From positions 2,063,501 to 2,127,500 of the forward strand of contig NZ_LT607733.1 in the NCBI RefSeq assembly GCF_900091445.1: a DNA stretch of 64,000 bases, written 5' to 3'. The stretch is from Micromonospora echinofusca (GTDB taxonomy: Bacteria > Actinomycetota > Actinomycetes > Mycobacteriales > Micromonosporaceae). Below the pieces are notes generated by a model. That model worked only from the letters and a program-made list of their open reading frames with translations. It was not told the origin of the DNA and ran no database searches. The position numbers were made by a program, and so were the translations under genes. Positions 27,443 to 34,844 of the stretch are shown here, piece after piece. Numbering within the stretch: position 1 is the first letter of the stretch; the number at the start of each line of letters is the position of its first letter.

Positions 27443-27448
27443 GCCGCG

Positions 27449-28039
27449 ATGTCCGTACTGCTGGCCGGCGTGGCCGCGTACACCGTCCTGTTCACCCTGC
27501 TCGTCAGCACCGCCGAGCACCTGTCCCGGCCGGCGGCGCTCGCCGGGGCCCTGGCCGCGCACCGGATCCTTCCCGCCCCGGCCGCGCTCGCCGCCGTCGC
27601 CATCGCCGGCGAGGCGGTGCTCGCCGGCGCCGGGATCGTGGCGCTGCTCCGTCCCGGCGGCGAGGGCCTGCTCGTCGGGGCCCTCGCCGGCAGCGCCGCG
27701 CTCCTCGCGCTGTACGCCGGCTACGGCCTGCTCGTGAGGTCGACGGGGCGCGCCCGACCGTGCGGATGCTCCCGGGTGGAACTGCCGATGACCGGTTGGG
27801 TGGTGGCACGAGCGGCGGTGCTCGCCGGGCTCGCCCTGGTCGCGCTGTCGCTGTCCGACTCGATCGTTGCGCTGAACCGCGCCGACGCCGCACTCGCCGT
27901 CGTGCTGCTGGCCTCCGCCACGTTCACCGCGCTGCTGTGGCACCTGCCCGCCGCGATGTACGACCCGGCGACGGCGCCGGCCGGGCGCCCCACGACTGGC
28001 CGGTCCCTCGGCACGACGGAAAAAGGCCTGCCCGGATGA
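27449..28039 (+). CDS. MauE/DoxX-like redox-associated membrane protein
   Basis: 196 residues with four hydrophobic spans and a CGC motif in the loop RPCGCSRVELPMTGW, the hallmark of MauE-type proteins. In methylamine dehydrogenase maturation MauE and MauD are both needed to form the many disulfides of the small subunit; the same role is inferred here, passing redox equivalents across the membrane to the MauD-like thioredoxin. ATG start; its stop overlaps the next start (ATGA). No other methylamine-utilisation genes (mauB, mauG) are present in the window. Confidence 0.8.
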   Translation: MSVLLAGVAAYTVLFTLLVSTAEHLSRPAALAGALAAHRILPAPAALAAVAIAGEAVLAGAGIVALLRPGGEGLLVGALAGSAALLALYAGYGLLVRSTGRARPCGCSRVELPMTGWVVARAAVLAGLALVALSLSDSIVALNRADAALAVVLLASATFTALLWHLPAAMYDPATAPAGRPTTGRSLGTTEKGLPG

Positions 28040-28584
28040 GCTTCCAGACCAGCGCACTGATCCTGAGCTGGATCGCGATACTCCTGCTGGCGTTCACGGT
28101 CTCGGGCCTGGTACGCCAGGTGCACGCGCTGTCGAGCGGAGCGGTGCAGCGTCGTCCCGAGTCGGTCGGCCTGCGGCCGGGCACACCGGCCCCCGCAATC
28201 GCCCGGTTGGCGCCGGCGGCACCGACGGTTCCGCTGGTGCTGCTCTTCCTGGAGCCCGACTGCGGGACCTGCACCGAGGTGCTGGCCGAAGCGACCGACC
28301 ACCACGAGCGCCCCGGTCTGGAGTTCCGGGTCCTCTACCGGGAGGACCCGCCGGCGCGTGCCGCGCAGTTGCCGATCACCGTGCTCGGCGGGCAGGCGGA
28401 ACTGTTCGAGCGGTACGACGCCATCGCCACCCCGTTCGCCACCGTCGTCGACCGGGCCGGGCGGGTGCTCCGCGCCGAGCCGATCGGCTCCCGCGCGGCA
28501 CTGCACCGCCTGCTCGACGAGGTCGACAGCCCACCCGGCGGCTCCGCACCGGCGGGCGCCACGAATCAGGGAGGCCGGGCATGA
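28036..28584 (+). CDS. MauD/TlpA-like membrane-anchored thioredoxin
   Basis: 182 residues. One N-terminal membrane anchor (ALILSWIAILLLAFTVSGLV) is followed by an extracytoplasmic thioredoxin-type domain with a CGTC active site in LFLEPDCGTCTEVL and the cis-proline loop in AIATPFATVVDRAGRV. MauD-type proteins exchange disulfides with an exported substrate. The ATG overlaps the mauE-like stop and its own stop overlaps the start of the cysteine-rich protein (ATGA), so all three are made together. The protein before it supplies the membrane partner, the one after it the probable substrate. Confidence 0.8.
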   Translation: MSFQTSALILSWIAILLLAFTVSGLVRQVHALSSGAVQRRPESVGLRPGTPAPAIARLAPAAPTVPLVLLFLEPDCGTCTEVLAEATDHHERPGLEFRVLYREDPPARAAQLPITVLGGQAELFERYDAIATPFATVVDRAGRVLRAEPIGSRAALHRLLDEVDSPPGGSAPAGATNQGGRA

Positions 28585-29516
28585 CCGGTATCGACACCGT
28601 CCCCTGGCTGCGCGGCGACGACCCGGGGACCGGGCCCGCCGTGCGGCGGGTGCCGCTGGAGCGGGGCGGCCACAGGCGCGCGGGGTGGGCCCTGTCGCGA
28701 CGCACCCTGCTCCGGGCGGGCACCGCGGTGGGCATGGCCGCGCTCAGCGTGTTCCCGGCAGCCCGCCGCGCGTACGCCGACGGCTACACCATCTACGCCG
28801 GGTGCCCGACGTACGCCAGCGACCACAACTGCTCACCGGGGTGCGGCCCGAGCACGATCTTCGCCGATTCCTGCAACACCAGCGGGACGTACACGGGGTT
28901 CCACAAGAACGACGGCGTCACCTGGATCCTGCGGCCGAACCAGTGCTACGGCGGCACCTACGACGGCTGGCTGTGGGCCTACAACGGGGCGTGCGGCGCG
29001 TGCGCCTGCTCGGTGGAACGCCGGTGCCACGACGGGTACAAGAAGACCAGCGCGGGCTGGGTGAAGTCGATCTGCCGATGGAACACCAAGTGCGGATGCC
29101 TGGGCGCGGCCAGTTGGCCCACCACCCGGCGGAGCAACACGGGGGTCAACGTCTACACCGTGCAGCACCTGCTGACCGCCCGCGGGCACGCGACCGACAT
29201 CGACGGGATCTTCGGTGGCGACACCGAGGCGAAGGTGAAGAGCTTCCAGACGGCGGCCGGGCTCGGGGCCACCGGTGTCGTCGACGCGACCACCTGGCCG
29301 AAGCTCGTGACCACGGTCCGCTCCGGGAACAGCGGCCACGCCGTCAGCGCCGCCCAGCGTCAGCTCAACAGGCGCGGCTACGCGCTGGTGGTCGACGGGT
29401 CCTTCGGGCCGGCGACGGACAGCGCGACGCGGGACTTCCAGCGGCAGAACGGGCTGACGATCGACGGGGTGATCGGGGGCAACTCCTGGCGGACGCTGAC
29501 CGGCGCCGCCGTATGA
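28581..29516 (+). CDS. Tat-exported 12-cysteine protein with two peptidoglycan-binding repeats
   Basis: 311 residues. An unusually long leader precedes the Tat motif SRRTLLRAG (residues 39-47), with cleavage likely near residue 64-66. Residues about 68-176 form a compact domain with twelve cysteines, including CGACAC and KCGCLG, plus several conserved-looking Trp. Residues about 180-235 and 245-305 are two peptidoglycan_binding_1 repeats (IDGIFGGDTEAKVKSFQ and VDGSFGPATDSATRDFQ). Long Tat leaders and twelve cysteines forming six disulfides are known for the small subunit of methylamine dehydrogenase, and MauE/MauD-like genes sit directly upstream, so this is most likely the disulfide-rich substrate of that pair, anchored in the cell wall. 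No heavy chain or MauG is seen; a tryptophan-derived cofactor is not shown. Could instead be a toxin or wall enzyme. Confidence 0.8.
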   Translation: MTGIDTVPWLRGDDPGTGPAVRRVPLERGGHRRAGWALSRRTLLRAGTAVGMAALSVFPAARRAYADGYTIYAGCPTYASDHNCSPGCGPSTIFADSCNTSGTYTGFHKNDGVTWILRPNQCYGGTYDGWLWAYNGACGACACSVERRCHDGYKKTSAGWVKSICRWNTKCGCLGAASWPTTRRSNTGVNVYTVQHLLTARGHATDIDGIFGGDTEAKVKSFQTAAGLGATGVVDATTWPKLVTTVRSGNSGHAVSAAQRQLNRRGYALVVDGSFGPATDSATRDFQRQNGLTIDGVIGGNSWRTLTGAAV

Positions 29517-29686
29517 CCCGGACGCTGCCGGGAGGTGCCCGGGCGGTACTGCGCCGGAGCGGCGACCCCCTCGTACCCCTCCTGCTGCTCGCCGTCGGCG
29601 CGCTCGCCGCCGCCGCGTACGGGCACGTCCTCACCTGGGCGATGATCGGAGGGCTCGCGGGTTACACGCTCTCCGGCTCCGTTTGA
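29513..29686 (+). CDS. Small membrane protein (57 aa)
   Basis: 57 residues with two hydrophobic stretches (LVPLLLLAVGALAAAAYG and HVLTWAMIGGLAGYTL) and a basic N-terminus. The ATG overlaps the stop of the cysteine-rich gene (ATGA), strong support that it is translated. It ends in GYTLSGSV. The next membrane-protein ORF is in the same frame, separated only by this TGA and 27 codons, so a single interrupted gene is an alternative. Function unknown. Confidence 0.6.
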   Translation: MTRTLPGGARAVLRRSGDPLVPLLLLAVGALAAAAYGHVLTWAMIGGLAGYTLSGSV

Positions 29687-29767
29687 ACGCACAACAGCGC
29701 GCACGCGCTGGCCTCGCCCGGGTGGCGGGATCGAGATCGGCAGGGCGTCGTCCTCACCCTGTTCGTC

Positions 29768-30271
29768 GTGGGGTTGATCGCCGGTGGCCTGCTCAGCGGA
29801 TCGGTGCTGTGGTTGCTCTCCGGCCTCTCCGCGCCCCTGCCCGTCCCGTGGCGGTACGCGGGCATCGTGGCGGTGGCGCTGCTGGGGCTGCTCCGCGAGG
29901 TCGGCCTGGTGCCGCTCCGGCTGCCGCAGAACGCCCGGCAGGTGCCGCAGGACGTGCTCCAGCGCAGCCTGCGGCGCGGGGCCCTGCAGTTCGGCTTCGA
30001 GATGGGCACCGGGGTCCGCACGTACGTCTCGGCGAGCGCCCCGTACGTGCTGGCGGTCGCTGTGCTCCTCGGCGGTCAGCGCCTGCACGTCGCGATGCTC
30101 GCCGGGATCGGGTTCGGCGTCGGACGGGCGATGACCCCGCTGGCCCGCCGAGCCGCCGGCACCGGCGACAGGTGGGACGCCGACCTGCGGGTACGGATCC
30201 GGACGATCACCGTCACGGCGGGCGCCGTGCTCGTGGCCGCCGTCGGTCTGCTCGCCGTGCGGCAGTTCTGA
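29768..30271 (+). CDS. Membrane protein ending the Mau-like cassette (start uncertain)
   Basis: 167 residues from a GTG at 29768 with about five hydrophobic spans (first: LIAGGLLSGSVLWLLSGL). The open frame reaches back to 29687, just after the stop of the 57-aa gene, and the residues before the GTG (QGVVLTLFVVG) also look like the start of a membrane span, so the true start may lie upstream, perhaps at a rare codon (no ATG, GTG or TTG is available there). The ribosome site at 29768 is poor. I do not recognise the family; position suggests it belongs to the redox cassette. Confidence 0.6.
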   Translation: MGLIAGGLLSGSVLWLLSGLSAPLPVPWRYAGIVAVALLGLLREVGLVPLRLPQNARQVPQDVLQRSLRRGALQFGFEMGTGVRTYVSASAPYVLAVAVLLGGQRLHVAMLAGIGFGVGRAMTPLARRAAGTGDRWDADLRVRIRTITVTAGAVLVAAVGLLAVRQF

Positions 30272-30403
30272 ACGCGGCGCGAGCCGCTGTTGTCCCGGCA
30301 GCCGCAGCTTCCCCTCGGTGACGGCCGGGAGTACGGTGACAGCAGGTGCGCCGGGAAGTCTGGTCGGCAGTTCGAGTCTTGCTGCTGGCCTACGGAGGCT
30401 CCG

Positions 30404-31294
30404 ATGGGCACTGCCGCCCTGCGCACCGAAAACCTGTCCAAGCGGTATGGCCGGCTGCTCGCGGTCGACGACGTCACCCTCGACGTCGCGCCGGGAGAGG
30501 TGTTCGGCTTCCTCGGCCCGAACGGCGCCGGAAAGTCGACCACGATCCGGCTGCTGCTCGGCCTGGCCCGGCCGACCTCGGGCCGGGCGTGGATCTTCGA
30601 CACGGACGCCGCCGATGTCGCCGCCGCGCATCGCCGGCTCGCCTACGTGCCGGCGGACGTGGCGCTGTGGCCGCGGCTGACCGGCGCCGAGGTCCTGGAC
30701 CTGCTCGGGCGCATCGGCCCCGGCGTCGATACCGCCTACCGGGACGAGCTCGTCGAGCGGTTCGCGTTGGACGTGTCCAAGCCGGCCCGCACCTACTCGA
30801 CGGGTAACCGGCAGAAGGTGGCCCTGGTCGCGGCGTTCGCCACCCGGGCGCCGCTGCTGGTGCTCGACGAGCCGACGAGCGGCCTGGACCCGCTGATGGA
30901 ACTCGAGTTCCGGCGGGCCGTCGGGACCGCCCGCGACAACGGGCAGACGGTGTTCCTCAGCTCCCACCAGCTTGTCGAGGTCGAGTCCGTCTGCGATCGC
31001 GTCGGCATCCTGCGCGCCGGCAAGCTGATCGAGGTGGCAACCGTCGCGGGGCTGCGCCGGCTGCACCGCACCGAGGTGGCCGCCACGTTCACCGGCACGC
31101 CACCGGACCTCACCGGCGTCCCGGGCGTCGACGCCCTACGCGGCGACGGCGTGTCGGCCCTGCGGTTCACCCTGAACGGCCCGCCCGCGGCGGCGCTGCG
31201 CGCCCTGGCGGACGCCGGCGTGGCGACGATCGCGGTGCGCGAGCCCAGCCTCGAGGAGATCTTCCTCGCCTACTACGGAGGGGACGTCCGATGA
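30404..31294 (+). CDS. ABC transporter ATP-binding protein (drug-export type)
   Basis: 296 residues. Walker A GPNGAGKS, Walker B LLVLDEPTSGLD, and a signature that reads YSTGNRQK rather than LSGGQ, common in ABC-2 drug exporters of the DrrA type. A C-terminal extension with LEEIFLAYYGG is typical of that subfamily. ATG start with ACGGAGG six bases before it. Its stop overlaps the permease start (ATGA). Powers the neighbouring permease; substrate unknown. Confidence 0.9.
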   Translation: MGTAALRTENLSKRYGRLLAVDDVTLDVAPGEVFGFLGPNGAGKSTTIRLLLGLARPTSGRAWIFDTDAADVAAAHRRLAYVPADVALWPRLTGAEVLDLLGRIGPGVDTAYRDELVERFALDVSKPARTYSTGNRQKVALVAAFATRAPLLVLDEPTSGLDPLMELEFRRAVGTARDNGQTVFLSSHQLVEVESVCDRVGILRAGKLIEVATVAGLRRLHRTEVAATFTGTPPDLTGVPGVDALRGDGVSALRFTLNGPPAAALRALADAGVATIAVREPSLEEIFLAYYGGDVR

Positions 31295-32892
31295 GCGCCC
31301 CCACGCTGACCGCGGTGCGTCCCCGGCGGGTGCTGAACGCTCTCGCGGCGCGACAGGTGCGCCGCGGTGCCGCGGTCGTCGTCGCGATCTGCGCCGGCAT
31401 GTCCGCGCTGATCGTGGTCACCTACCGTACGCAGCCGCTGGATCCGGCCGCGTTGGCGGCGCTGACGCGCAACCCGGCGATCCGCACCCTGTTCGGCGAG
31501 CCGGTCGCGCTCGACGACGCGGGCGGGTTCACGGTGTGGCGGACCGGAACGGTCCTGGCCGTGCTGCTCGGTGTGTGGTCGATGCTGGCCGCCACCCGGA
31601 TCACCCGCGGCGAGGAGGATGCCGGTCGGTGGAGTCTGCTGCTGTCCGGTCGTACCACTCTCCCCGAAGCCGTCCGCTGGCACCTCGGCATCCTCGCGGT
31701 CGTACCGGCTGTGGCCGGCGGGGCGACCGCGGCGGCGATGATCGTCGCAGGCGCGGGCGTCACCGGTTCGGTGCTGCACGGCACCGCCCTGGCCGTCGTC
31801 GGGTTCTTCTTCGTCGTCGTGGGTGGAGCCACCGCGCAGATGTTCGCCAGCCGGTCGGCGGCCAACGGCGCCGCAGCCGCCGTTCTGGTCGTCGGGCTGC
31901 TGATGCGGATGGTGGGCGATGGCGTACCCGCCCTGGCCTGGCTTCGCTGGCTGTCACCGTTCGGCCTCATGGCGCTGGCCCGCCCGTTCGACACCGACCG
32001 AGGGCTGCCGGTGCTGGCGCTGGGGCTCGCCGCAGTGCTGCTGACGGCCGGCACGGGCCGGCTCGCGGCGCGCCGCGACGTCGGCGGGGCGATCGTCGGT
32101 CCGGCCGGCGGCCGGTCGGCGCACACGGCGCTGCTCGGTTCCGTGCCGGCCTTCGCGGTGCGGCGCACCCTGCGGCCGTTGGCCGGGTGGTCGGCCGGCG
32201 TCGGCGCGTACTTCCTGCTCATCGGGGTGATTGCCCGGTCGATGACCGACTTCCTGACGGCCAGCCCGGAGTTCGCGACGAGGGCGGCCGCGGCCGGCTT
32301 CGGGGAACTCGGCACCGTGCGGGGCTACGCGGCAACCATGTACGCCCTGCTCGCGGTGCCCGTCGGGGTGTTCGTCGCGGTCCGGCTCGCGGCCGTCGCG
32401 GCGGACGAGAGCGCCCGGCGGCTCACGTTGGTGTTGGCCGCGCCGGTGACCCGGCTGCGGCTGCTGGCCGCCGAGACGGCCGCCGCGATCGGCGGCGCGT
32501 TCGTCCTGGTCACGGTGGCGGGTCTCGCCATGTGGGTCGGTACGGCCACGGTCGACGCGGGACTGGGCGTGGGCGACGCCCTCGCCGGTGCCTGGAACGT
32601 CCTGTCCGTCGTGGCGCTCTGCCTCGGCACCGCGGTCCTGGCGCTGGGCTGGATGCCCCGCGCCGTCGCGGCGATCGGCGCCCTGCCGGCTGCCGGCGGC
32701 TTCCTGTGGCACGTCGTCGCGGACAGCGTCGGCGCTCCCGCCTGGCTCGCCGCGTCGACTCCCTTCGCGCACCTGGCCGCCGTGCCGGCCACGACACCGG
32801 ACTGGGCCGCAGCCCTGGTCATGGCCGGCCTGGCAGCGGCCGGACTCGTCGCGGGCGCGATCGGATACCGCCGCCGCGACCTGCACACCTGA
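31291..32892 (+). CDS. ABC-2 type permease (two-lobe)
   Basis: 533 residues with about twelve hydrophobic spans in two similar halves, as in the large DrrB-like exporter permeases of actinomycetes. ATG overlaps the ATPase stop. Together they form a complete exporter with two ATPases per permease. Nothing in the sequence names a substrate, and no regulator gene adjoins the pair. Confidence 0.85.
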   Translation: MSAPTLTAVRPRRVLNALAARQVRRGAAVVVAICAGMSALIVVTYRTQPLDPAALAALTRNPAIRTLFGEPVALDDAGGFTVWRTGTVLAVLLGVWSMLAATRITRGEEDAGRWSLLLSGRTTLPEAVRWHLGILAVVPAVAGGATAAAMIVAGAGVTGSVLHGTALAVVGFFFVVVGGATAQMFASRSAANGAAAAVLVVGLLMRMVGDGVPALAWLRWLSPFGLMALARPFDTDRGLPVLALGLAAVLLTAGTGRLAARRDVGGAIVGPAGGRSAHTALLGSVPAFAVRRTLRPLAGWSAGVGAYFLLIGVIARSMTDFLTASPEFATRAAAAGFGELGTVRGYAATMYALLAVPVGVFVAVRLAAVAADESARRLTLVLAAPVTRLRLLAAETAAAIGGAFVLVTVAGLAMWVGTATVDAGLGVGDALAGAWNVLSVVALCLGTAVLALGWMPRAVAAIGALPAAGGFLWHVVADSVGAPAWLAASTPFAHLAAVPATTPDWAAALVMAGLAAAGLVAGAIGYRRRDLHT

Positions 32893-32960
32893 GCGCCTGC
32901 GACACGGTCTCGGCCCTGCGCCGACGGTTGCGGTGACGCGCAGGACGGCCGGAGACAGAC

Positions 32961-32990
32961 ACCTGACCGGCGGCGGGCAGCCGGTCAGGT
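32961..32990. terminator. Bidirectional terminator hairpin
   Basis: Perfect 11-bp stem (ACCTGACCGGC / GCCGGTCAGGT) with an 8-base loop, between the convergent ABC permease and phospholipase-D genes. Confidence 0.7.
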
Positions 32991-32995
32991 CGTGC

Positions 32996-34306
32996 TCAGC
33001 GGACGGCGCCGCCGCGGGCCCGGCAGGTGTCCCGCACGTGCCAGAAGTCGCGCAGGTACTCGTCGTGCATGCCGCGCCCCATGATCCGCAGCAGGGTCTC
33101 GTCGGCCTGTCGCAGGGCCGAGACGGCGTAGTTGTGGCTGCCGGTGAAGACCCGCGGCACGATGTCGTCGTCGTACGCGCCGTCGATCAGCATGTACTTG
33201 TTGTGGGTCCGGATGTCGCGCCCCGGGCCGACGTTGAAGTTGCACCTGGTGAGCTGGATGTTGCCGCCCAGCGCGTTGAGCACGGCGGTGTTCGCCTCGG
33301 TGTAGACGACGTCGACCCAGCAGCCGGCGTTGCGCAGGGCGGTGAGTCGCTTGGCCACCTCGGGCCGGTTGAACGAGTACATGTTGACCCGGATGTCGGT
33401 CTGCCGGCGGGTGCCCGCGTCGTCGTAGCTGCACGAGGTCACGGCGTTCAGGATGCTGACCACGGTGTCGGTGGCAGGGTCGGAGAGCGGCTGGCCGGAG
33501 CGTTCGCGGCGGGGGAAGAAGTGCGCCTTGTAGGTGCTGCCGGTCGGGGTCACCCAGTAGTAGTCGTTGTCGCCGGTCGAGCCGTACCGGTGGGAGCGCA
33601 GGTCCGCGAAGTACGTCCGGTAGGCGTTGTAGGTGGTGGCGTCGCTGAACGTCACCCCGTTGTTGTACGCCTCGTTCGCGTCCCACCACGTCAGGTTCGC
33701 CGAGCCCTGGAAGACCACGTTGGACACGCTCGCCCCGGTGCCGAGCACGATCCTCGACGCGGTCAGGAACTTGTTGTGGTTGTACGCGGTGACCGTCGAG
33801 TCGGTGTACTGGATCGCCCGGGTGCCGATGCAGCCTCGGTCCTGGCTGGGAAAGCGGTCCGCGCAGTGCACGATGTACGAGCCGGCGGTGTCGGTCGAGC
33901 CGAGGACCGGTTGCAGCCGTTGGAACGGGCGCCCGGTCGCCGAGGACTGGTCCACGATGATCTTCACTCGGACGCCCCGCTCGTACGCGGAGATGAGGCG
34001 GCCGGGGATGTCCGGCGTGGTGGCGGAGTCCGTCACGTCCGAGAACGAGAAGTGGAACCACGACATCTGGATCTCCTCGCCCGCCGGGACCCGGTCGATG
34101 ATCCCGCCCAGCTGCATGAAGATCGCGTTCTGCTCGGCGACCGAGCCGAGCGGCCGGCTGAACACCGGCTTGTCCAGCACCGGGTCGGGCCCGGCGGCGC
34201 TGGCCGGCGCGGGGCGGAGGGCGGGGACGCCGCTGGCGGCGAGGACGGTCACGAGGACCAGTGCCGAACGGGTCGCGAGTCGCGTCATGAATCGATTGAC
34301 GGCCAT
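32996..34306 (-). CDS. Secreted phospholipase D-like protein
   Basis: 436 residues with a Sec signal (MTRLATRSALVLVTVLAASG, cleavage near SAA-GPD). Two PLD-type halves: the first catalytic region reads YNHNKFLTAS (HxK present, but the Asp of HxK(x)4D is Ser), the second THNKYMLIDG (HxK(x)4D complete), each followed by the usual Ser/Gly-Asn motif (FQGSANLTWW and FTGSHNYAVS). Such proteins cleave phosphodiesters of phospholipids or nucleic acids outside the cell. The start could also be the Met at 34288; neither has a strong ribosome site. Confidence 0.85.
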   Translation of the reverse strand: MAVNRFMTRLATRSALVLVTVLAASGVPALRPAPASAAGPDPVLDKPVFSRPLGSVAEQNAIFMQLGGIIDRVPAGEEIQMSWFHFSFSDVTDSATTPDIPGRLISAYERGVRVKIIVDQSSATGRPFQRLQPVLGSTDTAGSYIVHCADRFPSQDRGCIGTRAIQYTDSTVTAYNHNKFLTASRIVLGTGASVSNVVFQGSANLTWWDANEAYNNGVTFSDATTYNAYRTYFADLRSHRYGSTGDNDYYWVTPTGSTYKAHFFPRRERSGQPLSDPATDTVVSILNAVTSCSYDDAGTRRQTDIRVNMYSFNRPEVAKRLTALRNAGCWVDVVYTEANTAVLNALGGNIQLTRCNFNVGPGRDIRTHNKYMLIDGAYDDDIVPRVFTGSHNYAVSALRQADETLLRIMGRGMHDEYLRDFWHVRDTCRARGGAVR

Positions 34307-34659
34307 GAATGGAGGATGCCATCGGCGCCGGCCGGCGGGCTACCCCTCGCTAAGGCGGCGGGGAAGGGCGCGGGCGGCCCCTCCCGCCCTGGCGCTGCAG
34401 GGGTGCCGGTCCGAGGCCGGCAGGGCGGAGGCCCGACGAGAGCCGATGCCCTAGGACGCTTCAGGGGGTGCGCCCGGCTGCCTCCGGCCCGGCCGGCCTC
34501 ACCCGACGGCACTTGTCACGTCCGCGCCGGCCGGCGGTGCGCACGGCGGTTGCGGCGCAGGTCGTCGGTGGGTGGGCGGGCATGCGGGCCCCGCCGCGGC
34601 GCCGCCCGGCGGCAAATGCGATAGCCACGCCGAAACGGCGGGTGCGATGATCGACACCT
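34307..34659. other. Intergenic region, no gene seen
   Basis: 353 bp between the phospholipase-D gene and the tRNA. GC-rich, no ORF with coding character on either strand. It must contain the promoters of both neighbours, but I cannot pick out a convincing -35/-10 pair. Confidence 0.4.
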
Positions 34660-34788
34660 GGGTCGCTAGCTCAACTGGCTAGAGCATTCGACTGAGTAGC
34701 GCGTCCGCTCTCCGCCTGTGCGGGCATGGAGGCGCTTCCTTCTCCTTGTTGGATCGAAGGGTTCGGGGTTCGAGTCCCCGGCGACCCA
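34660..34788 (+). tRNA. tRNA gene with ~55-nt insertion in the anticodon loop
   Basis: All four tRNA helices are perfectly paired: acceptor GGGTCGC/GCGACCC, D stem GCTC/GAGC, anticodon stem TTCGA (34687-34691)/TCGAA (34754-34758), T stem CGGGG/CCCCG with TTCGAGT loop, plus T8-A9, GG in the D loop, a 5-nt variable loop and discriminator A. The anticodon loop, normally 7 nt, is 62 nt long (34692-34753). Removing 55 nt gives exactly 74 nt, a standard length. The insert can fold by itself (AGCGC 34698-34702 with GCGCT 34732-34736; inner CCGC-CTGT-GCGG). The anticodon cannot be assigned; the body resembles lysine-type tRNAs. CCA is not encoded. Either a recently broken gene or a tRNA with a non-group-I intron. 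Confidence 0.65.
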
Positions 34789-34844
34789 CTCTGCCGCGGC
34801 TGCGGGTCGGCAACCGCCGGAGTCGACCGGAACGGGGGGACCAC

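Noticed and set aside
28581..29516. Call as a true methylamine dehydrogenase small subunit
   Set aside because: Cysteine count, leader and neighbours are suggestive, but the peptidoglycan-binding repeats and the absence of a heavy chain and MauG do not fit.
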